Made by a program: the position numbers and the translations under genes. A stretch of DNA of 32,034 nucleotides from a virus, in the IMG/VR virus record IMGVR_UViG_3300005915_000066, positions 1 through 32,034 of that record, one strand, 5' to 3'. Of this stretch, positions 18,456 through 27,299 are shown piece after piece; within the stretch, counting starts at the first letter, position 1, and each line of letters starts with the position of its first letter. Under the pieces are notes generated by a model that saw nothing but the letters and a program-made list of their open reading frames with translations, was not told where the DNA came from and made no database searches.

Positions 18456-20339
18456 ATGACATCAACACATAAGCCAAGGGAAAACCGAGAGGTTAAGCCC
18501 ACATTGACACAGGGTGCCTCATCTGTTGCTCCGTTAGTATCTAAGCCAGAGTCTTCAAGCCTAAAGTCCTCAGGAAAGACAAAGACTGCATCCCCAAAGA
18601 CACTTACGAAGAAGAAAAAGAAGGTTACGAAGGCTAGGAAGTCAAGAAAAGCTCCCCCAAATACAGATCAGCCGAGAATCCATACTAAGGCAGACAAAGC
18701 CAGAGTGGTTAGAGTCTTAGAGAAGCATCATGCGGACCAAGCAGTCAAAGCCCAGGAGCAATCAGACAAACTATACGAATCCTTTAAAGCCAAACCAATG
18801 GCATTTGCCTGGTTCTATCTCCCGCATCATTTCCGGCTAGATTCTCCGTCATTCCACCTAGGAATCATGGAAGAAGCCGCTAAGAACAGGTTCTTATCTA
18901 TCGCAGCACCTCGTGGAAGCGCCAAAACAACTGTCCTAGGTCTCGGCTATGCACTCCACCAGCTAGTATTCAAGCAACGCCGCTTCATGGTCTACATATC
19001 AAACACATTCAAGCAATCAACGATGATGTTATCAACCCTCAAGCAAGAACTGAAGGAAAACGAGCGATTAGTCCGAGACTTCAAAATAGAAATCACTAAA
19101 GATGCCGAGGATGTAACAATCTTTCGCCACTTAGACGGATTTGAGACAATGGTTATCTGCCTAGGTGCCGATCAGATGGGTAATATCCGTGGTAGGAAGT
19201 TTGGAGCCTATCGCCCAGACCTAATCATAGGAGACGACATAGAGAACGATGAACTCGTCAGAAGTCCTGAGCGCCGCCTCAAACTAGTAGAAGACTTTGA
19301 CAATGCTGTAGTCCCAGCCGGCGACATAGACACCCAGTTCATCATCATCGGTACAATCCTCCATGACGATAGCCTACTAGCCAAGCTCATGTCTAAGGAC
19401 CAATACAAAGAATACACCAAAGTTTTCTTCCAAGGTCTCTACAAAGACCCCGATACCAAAGAGTTCTTCTCACTCTGGGCTGAAAAGTTCTCAGTAGACT
19501 GGCTCTTATCCTATCGTAAAGACAAACCACACACTTTTGCCCGAGAAATCCAGAATGACCCTTCTGCATCAGGTACAGAAGAAATCCAGAAGAAAGATTT
19601 CAGATACTGGCGTATAGACAATATGAACGCTCTAATGTTTGACCAAGAAGGCAACATCAAGTCTAAGGTCCCCCTAGCTTCTTGCAAAGCCGCAATAGCC
19701 TGTGACCTTGCCTGGGAAGATAAACAAGAGTCAGACTACTCAGTTATCCTCCCTGCATACCTCACACCGCAATCAGACATCCTAGTAGACGACTACATCT
19801 GCAAGAAAGGTTTACGTCCAGATGAATTTGAGGAGATTATCTTCACTATGGAGGAACGCCTCAATGCTATAACCGGTTCAGTCGTTCCCATAGGATTTGA
19901 GAAGGCTAAACTAGAAAAGGTTGCTCGCTGGTTTCTTAAACAAGCTATGCGTGTCAGGAATCGCTATCTTGTACTTAAAGACTTACTATGGGGTAAAGAG
20001 AAGATAGAACGTATCGTTACCAGACTACAACCTCGTTATAGCCAACATACTCTCTACCATAAACACGGTATGGGAGACCTTGAACTCCAATTAGTCAGGA
20101 TAAGAAGTTCTGCTCATGATGACCTTGCAGATGCACTCCAAGGTGTTGTACAATTACTTCAATTCCCCAAATCCGCCAAGAAACAAGCAATCCAAACCGA
20201 AGATTCCGCATTCATGCAACTTCGCTCTTGGCATATAGACAAAACTAAAAGAAGACTTGACAAAAGAACTAATATCGGACAATTTACTATGAAACGTAAC
20301 TCACATTACACTATACCGACAACGGTATGCCCTATCTAG
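18456..20339 (+). CDS. terL: Large terminase subunit (ATPase and nuclease)
   Basis: A protein of 627 residues. Walker A is APRGSAKTT (151-159) and Walker B is LIIGDDIE (256-263). The nuclease domain begins at AAIACDLAWE with D417. E482 lies in FEKAKLEK, and HDDLADAL (554-561) supplies the last acidic metal ligands. It pumps and cuts DNA at the portal. The first 105 residues are a Lys/Ser/Pro-rich extension, then a helix, before the ATPase domain; this is longer than in most large terminases. Start at 18456 after GCGGAGTAAC. The ATPase and nuclease motifs are intact. Confidence 0.95.
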   Translation: MTSTHKPRENREVKPTLTQGASSVAPLVSKPESSSLKSSGKTKTASPKTLTKKKKKVTKARKSRKAPPNTDQPRIHTKADKARVVRVLEKHHADQAVKAQEQSDKLYESFKAKPMAFAWFYLPHHFRLDSPSFHLGIMEEAAKNRFLSIAAPRGSAKTTVLGLGYALHQLVFKQRRFMVYISNTFKQSTMMLSTLKQELKENERLVRDFKIEITKDAEDVTIFRHLDGFETMVICLGADQMGNIRGRKFGAYRPDLIIGDDIENDELVRSPERRLKLVEDFDNAVVPAGDIDTQFIIIGTILHDDSLLAKLMSKDQYKEYTKVFFQGLYKDPDTKEFFSLWAEKFSVDWLLSYRKDKPHTFAREIQNDPSASGTEEIQKKDFRYWRIDNMNALMFDQEGNIKSKVPLASCKAAIACDLAWEDKQESDYSVILPAYLTPQSDILVDDYICKKGLRPDEFEEIIFTMEERLNAITGSVVPIGFEKAKLEKVARWFLKQAMRVRNRYLVLKDLLWGKEKIERIVTRLQPRYSQHTLYHKHGMGDLELQLVRIRSSAHDDLADALQGVVQLLQFPKSAKKQAIQTEDSAFMQLRSWHIDKTKRRLDKRTNIGQFTMKRNSHYTIPTTVCPI

Positions 20340-20348
20340 GAGACTTAA

Positions 20349-22433
20349 ATGGTAGCTAACAAGATTAAGATTGATGAAGAACGATTAATGGCGTTACGCA
20401 ACGAAATAGACATGTCCATTGCATATAACAACAATGAACTGAAACCTATCCTTGATGAATGCTTATCTCGCTACAACGGAACTTACGTCCCGGCATTCGC
20501 CTCAGACTGGGATATAGTTGTGAATGAAGTTTACCCCATCATTCAGTCCTATCTCCCTTCTATATTCTTTCGTACCCCTAGAGCGATCCTCAAGCCAAAG
20601 CAAAAGACATATATCACAAAGAAGAGAGACCCAGTCAGTGGCAAAATGGTAGAAGTTCAGTTAGACAGTTCTAAATCTGCGTCAAGCCAAGAATCAATCC
20701 TTAACTACTCAGTTGTAGAAGAAATGGACTATAAAACAGAGAATCGCAAGACACTCCTAGATTCACTCATCTATCCCTACGGAATCCTATGGCATGGCTA
20801 TAAAGGTGATTTCGGTATGACAGAAGAGCAGGATTTCCTCATAAGTGATGGGAAAGTGTTCGTATCAAGAATTAGTCCTATGAAGTTCATATACGACCCA
20901 TCAGTCTCAATATCCAACATCAATGAAGCTAAATGGGTCGGTCGCATCATAGACGTGCCCCTAATCGACCTCATAGAAGATGATAAACTTGATGTAGACA
21001 AGAAACTCATCCAAGGATACAAAGGCTATGGCACAAAGGTAGGTGGGAAATCCGCTACAACAGGCAATCGTTTCTCAGCCCTAGAAACCTTTAACCAGAT
21101 GAATGGTCGTGATACCTCTACCCCAACGAAATCCCTCGTAGATTATGCCGACAATGACTTCAACAAGTCTAGAATGGCTAAATTTGTCCAATTATACGAG
21201 ATATTCCTTAGACCCACAAAGAAAGAAGCACGAGAAGGCAAAAAGGGTTATATCCTCCTTTTAACCCCCGAACAATCCAAACCTCTCCGTGTAAACAACT
21301 GGACTATCAAAGCCAAGGGTTTCCCAGCGAAACTCCTCTACTTCAATGATATCCCGGATGTGAAAACCCCGATGGCTGATATAGACACCTACAAGTCCAT
21401 CGTTGACCAAAAGAACGTGATCTTCAATCTCCAGCTTCGCAATGCCCAAGAATCTTCTAAGATCTGGGTAGGTATCGCTGAAAACGGTGCAGATGAAGAT
21501 GATATCCTTGCGGTACAACGAGGCGACAACTCAATCATTCGCTTCAAAGACTCTGATGATGTTCGCCGCAACATGATGGTGGCATCCCCAGGTGGGTCAG
21601 CCTCATCTGAGCTTTACATCATAGACCAGCGTATCCAACGTAACTTAGAAGACAAGAGTGGAATCTCAGATCTCCGTAAGGGATTCCTTCAATCAGGTGA
21701 GGAGTCTGCAACGTCGGTCAAGATCCGTGAAGCAGGAGGAGCTGTGCGTATTGCTTTCCGTCAAGACCTCATGGCTGACTTCCTGATCTCATCATTCAAA
21801 TACATCAACCAACTTAACCGTCAATTCAAGACTGTAGAAGATGCTGTACGAATAATCGGTACACTAGACATAGACTGGCAGGAAAACATCACCCGGGAAG
21901 AACTCCAAGCCGAGGTAGACGTAGACATAAATGTCTTCTCTATGCTTCCAGAGAACCCTGAACGAGAACTACGTAACCTGAACACTATCCTAGCCTTAAC
22001 AACAAATGCCCTAACCAACTCTACAATCATGAAGAAGATTAGTGAGGAAGGTAAGACTATGAATCTTACCCCAATCATTGAGCAGATGTTAACACGACTC
22101 AAGCTAAAGGAACCAAATATCTTCCGTAACATAGACCCCAAAGAATCACAAGGATTTGTCTCAGCCCAGCAACTTAATGAAGCAAGAGCAAATGTACAAG
22201 CCGCTTTACAAGGTAAGCCACCCCCGAAACCACCTAATCCAGAAGATGACCACAGAGTCAAACTAGAAGTGTATGGACAAACCGCTGCACTTCTAAAACA
22301 AATGGGACAGATGAGCGAGATACTAGACCAACTCATCTCCCAGCAACAACTCTTGATGCAACAGGTAAAGAACAAAGGGGTTAATCCTCCTCAACAGATC
22401 AAGCTTCCTAAACCAACATTGGAGACAATCTAA
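20349..22433 (+). CDS. Portal protein
   Basis: A protein of 694 residues, close in size to P22-type portals. It opens with a helical segment, then DWDIVVNEVYPIIQSYLPSI and FFRTPRAILKP, as in many portals. The large middle domain includes SLIYPYGILWHGY and EAKWVGRI. The C-terminal 100 residues are Gln-rich and helical (EILDQLISQQQLLMQQ), which could form the barrel. Its place between large terminase and scaffold or capsid genes supports the call. It forms the dodecameric vertex ring through which DNA enters and leaves. Start at 20349, nine bases after the terminase stop. Confidence 0.9.
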   Translation: MVANKIKIDEERLMALRNEIDMSIAYNNNELKPILDECLSRYNGTYVPAFASDWDIVVNEVYPIIQSYLPSIFFRTPRAILKPKQKTYITKKRDPVSGKMVEVQLDSSKSASSQESILNYSVVEEMDYKTENRKTLLDSLIYPYGILWHGYKGDFGMTEEQDFLISDGKVFVSRISPMKFIYDPSVSISNINEAKWVGRIIDVPLIDLIEDDKLDVDKKLIQGYKGYGTKVGGKSATTGNRFSALETFNQMNGRDTSTPTKSLVDYADNDFNKSRMAKFVQLYEIFLRPTKKEAREGKKGYILLLTPEQSKPLRVNNWTIKAKGFPAKLLYFNDIPDVKTPMADIDTYKSIVDQKNVIFNLQLRNAQESSKIWVGIAENGADEDDILAVQRGDNSIIRFKDSDDVRRNMMVASPGGSASSELYIIDQRIQRNLEDKSGISDLRKGFLQSGEESATSVKIREAGGAVRIAFRQDLMADFLISSFKYINQLNRQFKTVEDAVRIIGTLDIDWQENITREELQAEVDVDINVFSMLPENPERELRNLNTILALTTNALTNSTIMKKISEEGKTMNLTPIIEQMLTRLKLKEPNIFRNIDPKESQGFVSAQQLNEARANVQAALQGKPPPKPPNPEDDHRVKLEVYGQTAALLKQMGQMSEILDQLISQQQLLMQQVKNKGVNPPQQIKLPKPTLETI

Positions 22434-22493
22434 ATGGATAATACAGACACAGAGTTTTGGGTAAAGTATTTAAAGTTAGACGAGGAGGAATAA
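22434..22493 (+). CDS. Possible short leader peptide (19 aa)
   Basis: ATG at 22434 directly after the portal stop codes MDNTDTEFWVKYLKLDEEE. Its last codons are GACGAGGAGGAATAATG, which also form the SD and start of the next gene. The tight overlap suggests coupling. It may be only a translated SD region. Confidence 0.35.
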   Translation: MDNTDTEFWVKYLKLDEEE

Positions 22494-22855
22494 TGGATAA
22501 CAAGAACATAAGCATCAAGTCAACTAACTATGAACATATGAACCGTGCTTTACCCAATTGGGACACTAAAGACGGCAAATACATATCCTCTAAAGCTCAT
22601 TACGATAAAGAATGTGCAAAAGCTGGTTTAGTCTCTGAATCAAAGGCTGAGAACTCACGTCACGATAACCACCCAACACCTGCATATTCCAAGGATTCAG
22701 TAGATTTTCTACGAGGTGTGCAAAACAAGACTGACTCTAAAGGTAATGTTAGACTTTCAGACAGAGAGATAGATTTCATGGTATCTAAAGGAATAATCAA
22801 AGACAGAGACAGAACACCCAAGAACTTACCTACCGATCAAGGAGGTATGAGATGA
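22493..22855 (+). CDS. Unknown protein between portal and scaffold (120 aa)
   Basis: The ATG at 22493 follows GAGGAGGAAT. Earlier in-frame starts are poor. The product is charged and hydrophilic, with MDNKNISIKSTNYEHMNRAL, SSKAHYDKECAKAG and VRLSDREIDFMVSKG. It ends in a basic tail. It sits in the head-gene block and could be a small virion or assembly protein. Not recognised. Confidence 0.65.
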   Translation: MDNKNISIKSTNYEHMNRALPNWDTKDGKYISSKAHYDKECAKAGLVSESKAENSRHDNHPTPAYSKDSVDFLRGVQNKTDSKGNVRLSDREIDFMVSKGIIKDRDRTPKNLPTDQGGMR

Positions 22856-23106
22856 GTGGATTCCTAGACACTAGCCGAGAAGTCTCAATAGCTATAGACT
22901 CAATAGAATGTATCCGTACAGTATCAGACACTTCACGCCCTAACGTTATGTCCGAAATAATCACCTCTAACAATATCTATGATAGTGAACTCAACAAGGA
23001 AGCCTTAATGGCACTTATAGAACTACATAAACCTGAAGAACCTGCATCAGCAATGCCTGAAGAAATGCAGAACATAATGAAAACACAACAGTTCAACATA
23101 GGATAA
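22852..23106 (+). CDS. Unknown small head-block protein (84 aa)
   Basis: It overlaps the previous gene by four bases (ATGA) and starts after AAGGAGG. The product MSGFLDTSREVSIAIDSIEC is followed by an acidic and helical part (LNKEALMALIELHKPEEP). No family is visible. It could be an assembly factor. Confidence 0.6.
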   Translation: MSGFLDTSREVSIAIDSIECIRTVSDTSRPNVMSEIITSNNIYDSELNKEALMALIELHKPEEPASAMPEEMQNIMKTQQFNIG

Positions 23107-23158
23107 CTAACATGAATAACCGAATGACATACCATCAACTAACCGAAAGGAGTTACGT

Positions 23159-24028
23159 ATGCCAGAATCAACTGTAATAACCGAAGGACAAGAAATGCCT
23201 AACGAACAACTAGAGGTTCAACAGACTAATGATACTCCAGCACCTTCTCCCATTACAGAGAAGCCTGAAGAGAATATCATTAAGCGTGTTGCAGACTTCA
23301 AACCAACTGAAGCCCCAGCTTCTAAACCAACGCCAGACCATTTTGACCCTAATGCATGGGGCAACATAGAGTCTGTGGATGAAGCCAAGAACTATGCACA
23401 GTCTGCATACAAGTCTTTAGAAAAAGGGTATCAGGATAAATACAGGGATATAGCTGAATTACGCAAAACCCTAGAGTCTCAAATTAAGAACGAACCTCAA
23501 ACCTGGACACCAGAACGAGTTCGTCAACTTATGCAAGACCAGAACTTTGTAACTTCAGCTAACGATGTTCTACAGAACTCTCAAGAGGATGAGTATTCAA
23601 GCCTCTCAGACAAGGATAAACAAGAGATTGCTCGCATCAAACAAGAGAACCAACTTGTAATGCAGAACCAATCTAAGCTTATCCGTGAAAAGGAAGACAC
23701 AGAACTCGTAAACAAGTATCCCAACTATAACCCAAAGGCAGTAGACACTATTACCGCTGATCTCCTAGCTAATCGTGTAACAAACACACGTGAATACATC
23801 CACAAGGTATTAGACTATGAGCCAGGCATTAAACGTGCCTACGAACTTGGGCGGCAAGATGAACGTAAACAAATAAATGTAAACACTGAAGGTACTTCAT
23901 ATGATGGAGGTATATCAACTTCTACCCCATCTTCACCATTGAAACGAGATGAACGTGAAAGTGGCGAATCATTCTTTAAACGCCTCTATTCCGCATCACT
24001 TAAATCAACTGGTGGAAGTGCCAAATAA
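23159..24028 (+). CDS. Probable capsid scaffolding protein
   Basis: A protein of 289 residues located directly before the major capsid gene. It starts after GAAAGGAGTTAC. The first 65 residues are acidic and Pro/Glu/Thr-rich. The middle is helical with heptad-like stretches (KDKQEIARIKQENQLVMQNQ). The end has basic segments (LKRDERESGESFFKRLYSAS), as scaffolds have for capsid binding. No protease motif is seen. The evidence is composition and position rather than sequence family. Confidence 0.75.
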   Translation: MPESTVITEGQEMPNEQLEVQQTNDTPAPSPITEKPEENIIKRVADFKPTEAPASKPTPDHFDPNAWGNIESVDEAKNYAQSAYKSLEKGYQDKYRDIAELRKTLESQIKNEPQTWTPERVRQLMQDQNFVTSANDVLQNSQEDEYSSLSDKDKQEIARIKQENQLVMQNQSKLIREKEDTELVNKYPNYNPKAVDTITADLLANRVTNTREYIHKVLDYEPGIKRAYELGRQDERKQINVNTEGTSYDGGISTSTPSSPLKRDERESGESFFKRLYSASLKSTGGSAK

Positions 24029-24043
24029 CAAGGAGAACATCAA

Positions 24044-24997
24044 ATGACTAACTTCGCAATTCCAGCAACACTAAACACTGTTGCACTAAACACGAGTTTG
24101 GCAGACTATGCTAAGACTCTTACAGATAATGCTTACAACGAACCTGTTGTATGGCGTTTACTGAACATGAACGAAAACAAGAGATTAGTAGACGGTGGAT
24201 TATCTCTTACAGAAACACTAATCAAAGAGAAACAAACAGCTGGTGGATTCTATCTAGGAGCAGATGTCCTTAATCAATCTGTCCCTAACACACTAAGCAC
24301 AGTTGAATACAAATGGCAGAATGCTTACGAGCCGATCCAGATAACTCGTGATGAAGAGCGTAACAACAGTGGTCAGGTCCACAAGATCCTTGACCTCGTA
24401 GCAACAAAAACTGAGCTATCAAGAAAAGCAATCGTTGAACGTCTTGACCAAGCTCTATCAACACCAGTTGGTGAAGCAAACAACCTGATTGACCTTGAAA
24501 CCCTAGTTAATACAGGGACACTTGGTAATCTTGACGGTTCAAGCGACACATACTGGCAGGGAACTGTAACAACCTCTGGAGCATTCGCTACACAAGGTCT
24601 TACAGACATGAATACAGCTACACTTGCTGTATCTAGCTCTGCTACAATAGATAATCCAACAGCCTATATTACAACCAAAGTAGTTTGGGGTAAGTTTTGG
24701 AATACTAGACTTCCTATTGAACGCTTATCTAATGGTGATCTTACAGCTAATGCTGGTGTAAAGAACATCACTTTCATGGGTGTCCCGGTTGTATATGGTA
24801 ACAACATCTCTACAGGACTTATGTTCGGTATGAACTTTAACTATTCACGGTTACAAGTAGATAGTCAGACAGATCTTATCACAACTGACTTTGTTTCACC
24901 TGTAAACCAAACGATTAAAGTCGCTTACTACCTCTGGAGAGGTAACATGACTACTGGTAACAGAAGACGTAATTTCAAACTCACAAGTATTTCATAA
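24044..24997 (+). CDS. Major capsid protein
   Basis: A protein of 317 residues, preceded by AAGGAGAACATC. It begins MTNFAIPATLNTVALNTSLA and contains GGLSLTETLIKEKQ, WQNAYEPIQITRDEE, a long helix (VATKTELSRKAIVERLDQAL) and a late MGVPVVYGNN with ITLM-type strands. The layout and position fit an HK97-fold capsid protein of the short type, without a long pro-domain. It would form the icosahedral shell. A following HNH gene separates it from other head genes. Confidence 0.88.
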   Translation: MTNFAIPATLNTVALNTSLADYAKTLTDNAYNEPVVWRLLNMNENKRLVDGGLSLTETLIKEKQTAGGFYLGADVLNQSVPNTLSTVEYKWQNAYEPIQITRDEERNNSGQVHKILDLVATKTELSRKAIVERLDQALSTPVGEANNLIDLETLVNTGTLGNLDGSSDTYWQGTVTTSGAFATQGLTDMNTATLAVSSSATIDNPTAYITTKVVWGKFWNTRLPIERLSNGDLTANAGVKNITFMGVPVVYGNNISTGLMFGMNFNYSRLQVDSQTDLITTDFVSPVNQTIKVAYYLWRGNMTTGNRRRNFKLTSIS

Positions 24998-25048
24998 ATT
25001 AATTGACAACTTGTTGTTTCTTGTATACCTTGCAGTAAAGGAGGTGTT

Positions 25049-25588
25049 ATGGAAGCAACAAGGGAAGTATTAAGCAAACTATATCTGGAGAATAAAATGT
25101 GTTTAAGGGAAATGTCAGAAACATTAGGGATTAATAAGGTGACCTTGTTTCGTAGGATGAAGAAGTTTGGTATTCCTACTAGGAAACCTGGCTTTGATAG
25201 AACAGGAGCCATTCTATCTCAGGATACAAAAGACAAGATAGCTAAAGCACATTTAGGTAAAAGACTATCTTTAGAGGATAGGAAGAAGAGATGTACTGGT
25301 AGTGGTGAGTATAAGAATAATGGATATGTCTTTGTACGAGCTACTGGTCATCCTAATGAGATTCAAGGTGGATATGTTAAACGAGCTAATTTGGTCATAG
25401 AATCAAAGATAGGACGCTATCTACAAAAAGGCGAATTAGTTCATCATGTAAACCATATTAGAGATGATGATAGACCAGAAAATCTTATGCTTACAAATTC
25501 TAAAGAACATGGTTCTATTACTGCAAAAGACAGATGGGAAAGTGGAGAGATGCACAAAATACTTCCATTTTTAAAAGGAAAGGATTAA
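25049..25588 (+). CDS. HNH endonuclease (probable homing type)
   Basis: A protein of 179 residues, starting after AAAGGAGGTG. The N-terminal helix-turn-helix (LREMSETLGINKVTLFRRMK) is followed by a linker. The HNH domain ELVHHVNHIRDDDRPENLML then gives the catalytic histidine and the N-H tail; there are no zinc cysteines. It lies between the capsid gene and the next head gene on the same strand. A TTGACA with a poor -10 stands before it, so it might be expressed apart. It resembles free-standing homing genes common in phage structural blocks. Confidence 0.88.
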   Translation: MEATREVLSKLYLENKMCLREMSETLGINKVTLFRRMKKFGIPTRKPGFDRTGAILSQDTKDKIAKAHLGKRLSLEDRKKRCTGSGEYKNNGYVFVRATGHPNEIQGGYVKRANLVIESKIGRYLQKGELVHHVNHIRDDDRPENLMLTNSKEHGSITAKDRWESGEMHKILPFLKGKD

Positions 25589-25590
25589 TC

Positions 25591-25857
25591 ATGGCAGAAA
25601 AAACGCCTGATACAATAACACGAGAAAGTGTTGGTTCTCTTACAATGCTAATATGTGACTATTCAGATACTAACATTGATAATGACGATACTTATGCAAC
25701 TGGGTTATCAACTAACCTGTCTGGCTTCTGGTTCAATTGTTCACTAGCTGACACAGCTGCAAAAGCCGTACACATATCAAATAGTTCTGGAACATTGTCT
25801 TTTAACACTGGAGAGGACGACATAACTGGTACTTTGTTCTTGGTAGCAAAGACCTAA
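25591..25857 (+). CDS. Small virion or head protein (88 aa)
   Basis: It starts at the ATG at 25591 after AAAGGAAAGGATT. An earlier in-frame start lies inside the HNH gene. The product starts MAEKTPDTITRESVGSLTML and is strand-rich with repeated Ser/Thr/Asp (GLSTNLSGFWFNCSLADTAA). The lack of charge and the beta content resemble decoration or head-fibre proteins. Not assigned. Confidence 0.6.
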   Translation: MAEKTPDTITRESVGSLTMLICDYSDTNIDNDDTYATGLSTNLSGFWFNCSLADTAAKAVHISNSSGTLSFNTGEDDITGTLFLVAKT

Positions 25858-25930
25858 TAACACCTAATTAACATGGGGATACGAACAGCCTCGCACGAAG
25901 TCGTGGGGCTAACCCCGAAAGGAGATTCAA

Positions 25931-26743
25931 ATGGCAGTAAACCAATCAAGTTATTTCAGCAATGCAACTGTAGGAACAATGGGAGCATCTGGTAATCTAG
26001 AACTCTACAAGATTGATGCAACACCTGAGTTCGCAATAGGTACAGGATTCACTCGTCAAGACGGAGCAAAGTTTCGTTACGCAGCTATGTCAACTGCAAC
26101 TGACCGTGGGCTTCTTGTAGCACAGGATTTCTCTGGTTCTAGTACAATTGACCTAGATAACTCTATTATTGCACCTGCATCAGCAGTAGCAATTGCTAAT
26201 GACAACAAAACAGCTGGTTCTGTTGGATCACGTTACCTAGAAATCACCATAGCATCTATCACAGCTGGAGCATTCGCTGGTGGATATATCTCTACAACAG
26301 ATGATATTGGTGAAGGATATACATACCGTATTCGTGGTAACACGGCTACTGATACACCTGCAACTGGTAATATCCGTATAGAACTATACGACAAAATCCA
26401 AGTTGCTCTTACAGCAACAACTGACTGTGCTATCACAGGTAACCTATACTCTAACCTCATCGTTGCTGGTACAGGAACTGATGGGATAGTGGCTGGTGTT
26501 ACAATGGCTACACTTACAGCAACGAAACCATTTGGTTGGATTCAAACTGCTGGTATAGGTACAGTATTCTGTGATACAGCTGGTTCAGCTGGTAACGTAG
26601 CTCAGGTTTCTCAATCAATCGCAGGTTCTTATGTCCCTGCACAGCTTGATGGAACAGCTGGGAATAATTTCCCTAATATTGGGTTAATCGTAACACCTGG
26701 AGATACAACAGGTCACGGTGTTATAAACTTAATGTTAGAATAA
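25931..26743 (+). CDS. Beta-rich virion protein, possible capsid decoration (270 aa)
   Basis: A protein of 270 residues with AAAGGAGATTC before the ATG. It is rich in Ala, Gly, Thr and Ser (YFSNATVGTMGASGNLELYK, GNIRIELYDKIQVALTATT). It has few charges and many predicted strands, as in phage decoration or tail proteins. It lies two genes after the capsid. It could be a head-decoration protein, a head-tail connector or a minor structural protein. Confidence 0.65.
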   Translation: MAVNQSSYFSNATVGTMGASGNLELYKIDATPEFAIGTGFTRQDGAKFRYAAMSTATDRGLLVAQDFSGSSTIDLDNSIIAPASAVAIANDNKTAGSVGSRYLEITIASITAGAFAGGYISTTDDIGEGYTYRIRGNTATDTPATGNIRIELYDKIQVALTATTDCAITGNLYSNLIVAGTGTDGIVAGVTMATLTATKPFGWIQTAGIGTVFCDTAGSAGNVAQVSQSIAGSYVPAQLDGTAGNNFPNIGLIVTPGDTTGHGVINLMLE

Positions 26744-26759
26744 TCATCAATGTGTAACT

Positions 26760-26790
26760 ATGGGGTGGGCATAATAGAAAGCCCCCCCAT
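26760..26790 (+). terminator. GC-rich hairpin between virion genes (terminator-like, no U-run)
   Basis: ATGGGGTGGGC pairs with GCCCCCCCAT around a ten-base loop, giving about ten pairs with one bulge. No U-run follows, so full termination is doubtful. It could reduce read-through, or protect or separate the RNA. Confidence 0.45.
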
Positions 26791-26813
26791 GGACACATCA
26801 TAAGGAGAATACA

Positions 26814-27140
26814 ATGGCTCTTAACAACAATTCACTTACAGCTACAACTACAACAGCTAGTGGTGCTAGTGCAACTGCAACCATTGCAGCTGTAGCAGAC
26901 AAGAACTACCAGATAGTTGGCTTTGATGGTTCATCTACAGACCAACCTTTCACAGTAACATTAATCTTTGGAAGCACAACAAAACTAACAATGAATGGAC
27001 CTGCTGATGCAGCCGTAGGGCGTGACTTTGGCGATATAGGTCCAATAGCTGGCACTAACACTGCAATTAGCGTGGTGTGTACGCCAGCTGCGTCAGGTAA
27101 CTGTACAGCTAATTTAATATATAAGATAACTACTGCATAA
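26814..27140 (+). CDS. Small beta-rich virion protein (108 aa)
   Basis: It starts after TAAGGAGAAT. The product MALNNNSLTATTTTASGASA is followed by strands (YQIVGFDGSSTDQPFTVTLI) and VGRDFGDIGPIAG. Low charge and high Thr/Ala suggest an extracellular structural protein such as a small decoration or head-fibre subunit. No specific family is certain. Confidence 0.62.
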   Translation: MALNNNSLTATTTTASGASATATIAAVADKNYQIVGFDGSSTDQPFTVTLIFGSTTKLTMNGPADAAVGRDFGDIGPIAGTNTAISVVCTPAASGNCTANLIYKITTA

Positions 27141-27154
27141 CCTAGGAGGCTACA

Positions 27155-27286
27155 ATGTCACTCTCAGGCATAATAGGTATGTTTGGAGTATTTGGGTTCA
27201 GTGGTGGATTCGGTGATGTAATATTCTTAGCCAAGGAATCTGGAGATTTGATTCTCCAAGAAACCGGCGATAAACTTATAGTATAA
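27155..27286 (+). CDS. Small glycine-rich virion-type protein (43 aa)
   Basis: It starts after CCTAGGAGGC. The N-terminal half has glycine roughly every third residue with Phe or Met (GIIGMFGVFGFSGGFGD). The rest holds SGDLILQETGDKLIV, a doubled motif like the 'LLExGD' repeats found at the ends of phage fibre and tail proteins. It is probably a small structural partner of the tail fibre that follows. Confidence 0.5.
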   Translation: MSLSGIIGMFGVFGFSGGFGDVIFLAKESGDLILQETGDKLIV

Positions 27287-27299
27287 CAAGGAGATAACT

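Noticed and set aside
21821-22375. Long minus-strand frame of 184 codons inside the portal gene
   Set aside because: Its composition (Cys/Ser-rich) is that of a complementary shadow, and the portal gene is clearly coding.
23112-23174. 21-codon frame before the scaffold gene
   Set aside because: It overlaps the SD and start of the scaffold and lacks its own SD; it is likely chance.
25003-25029. TTGACA with TATACC before the HNH gene as a promoter
   Set aside because: Spacing is only 15 bases and the -10 is poor, so I do not call it.
25858-25930. Two small stem-loops before the 270-residue virion gene as a terminator
   Set aside because: Stems are four to five pairs, without a U-run; too weak.
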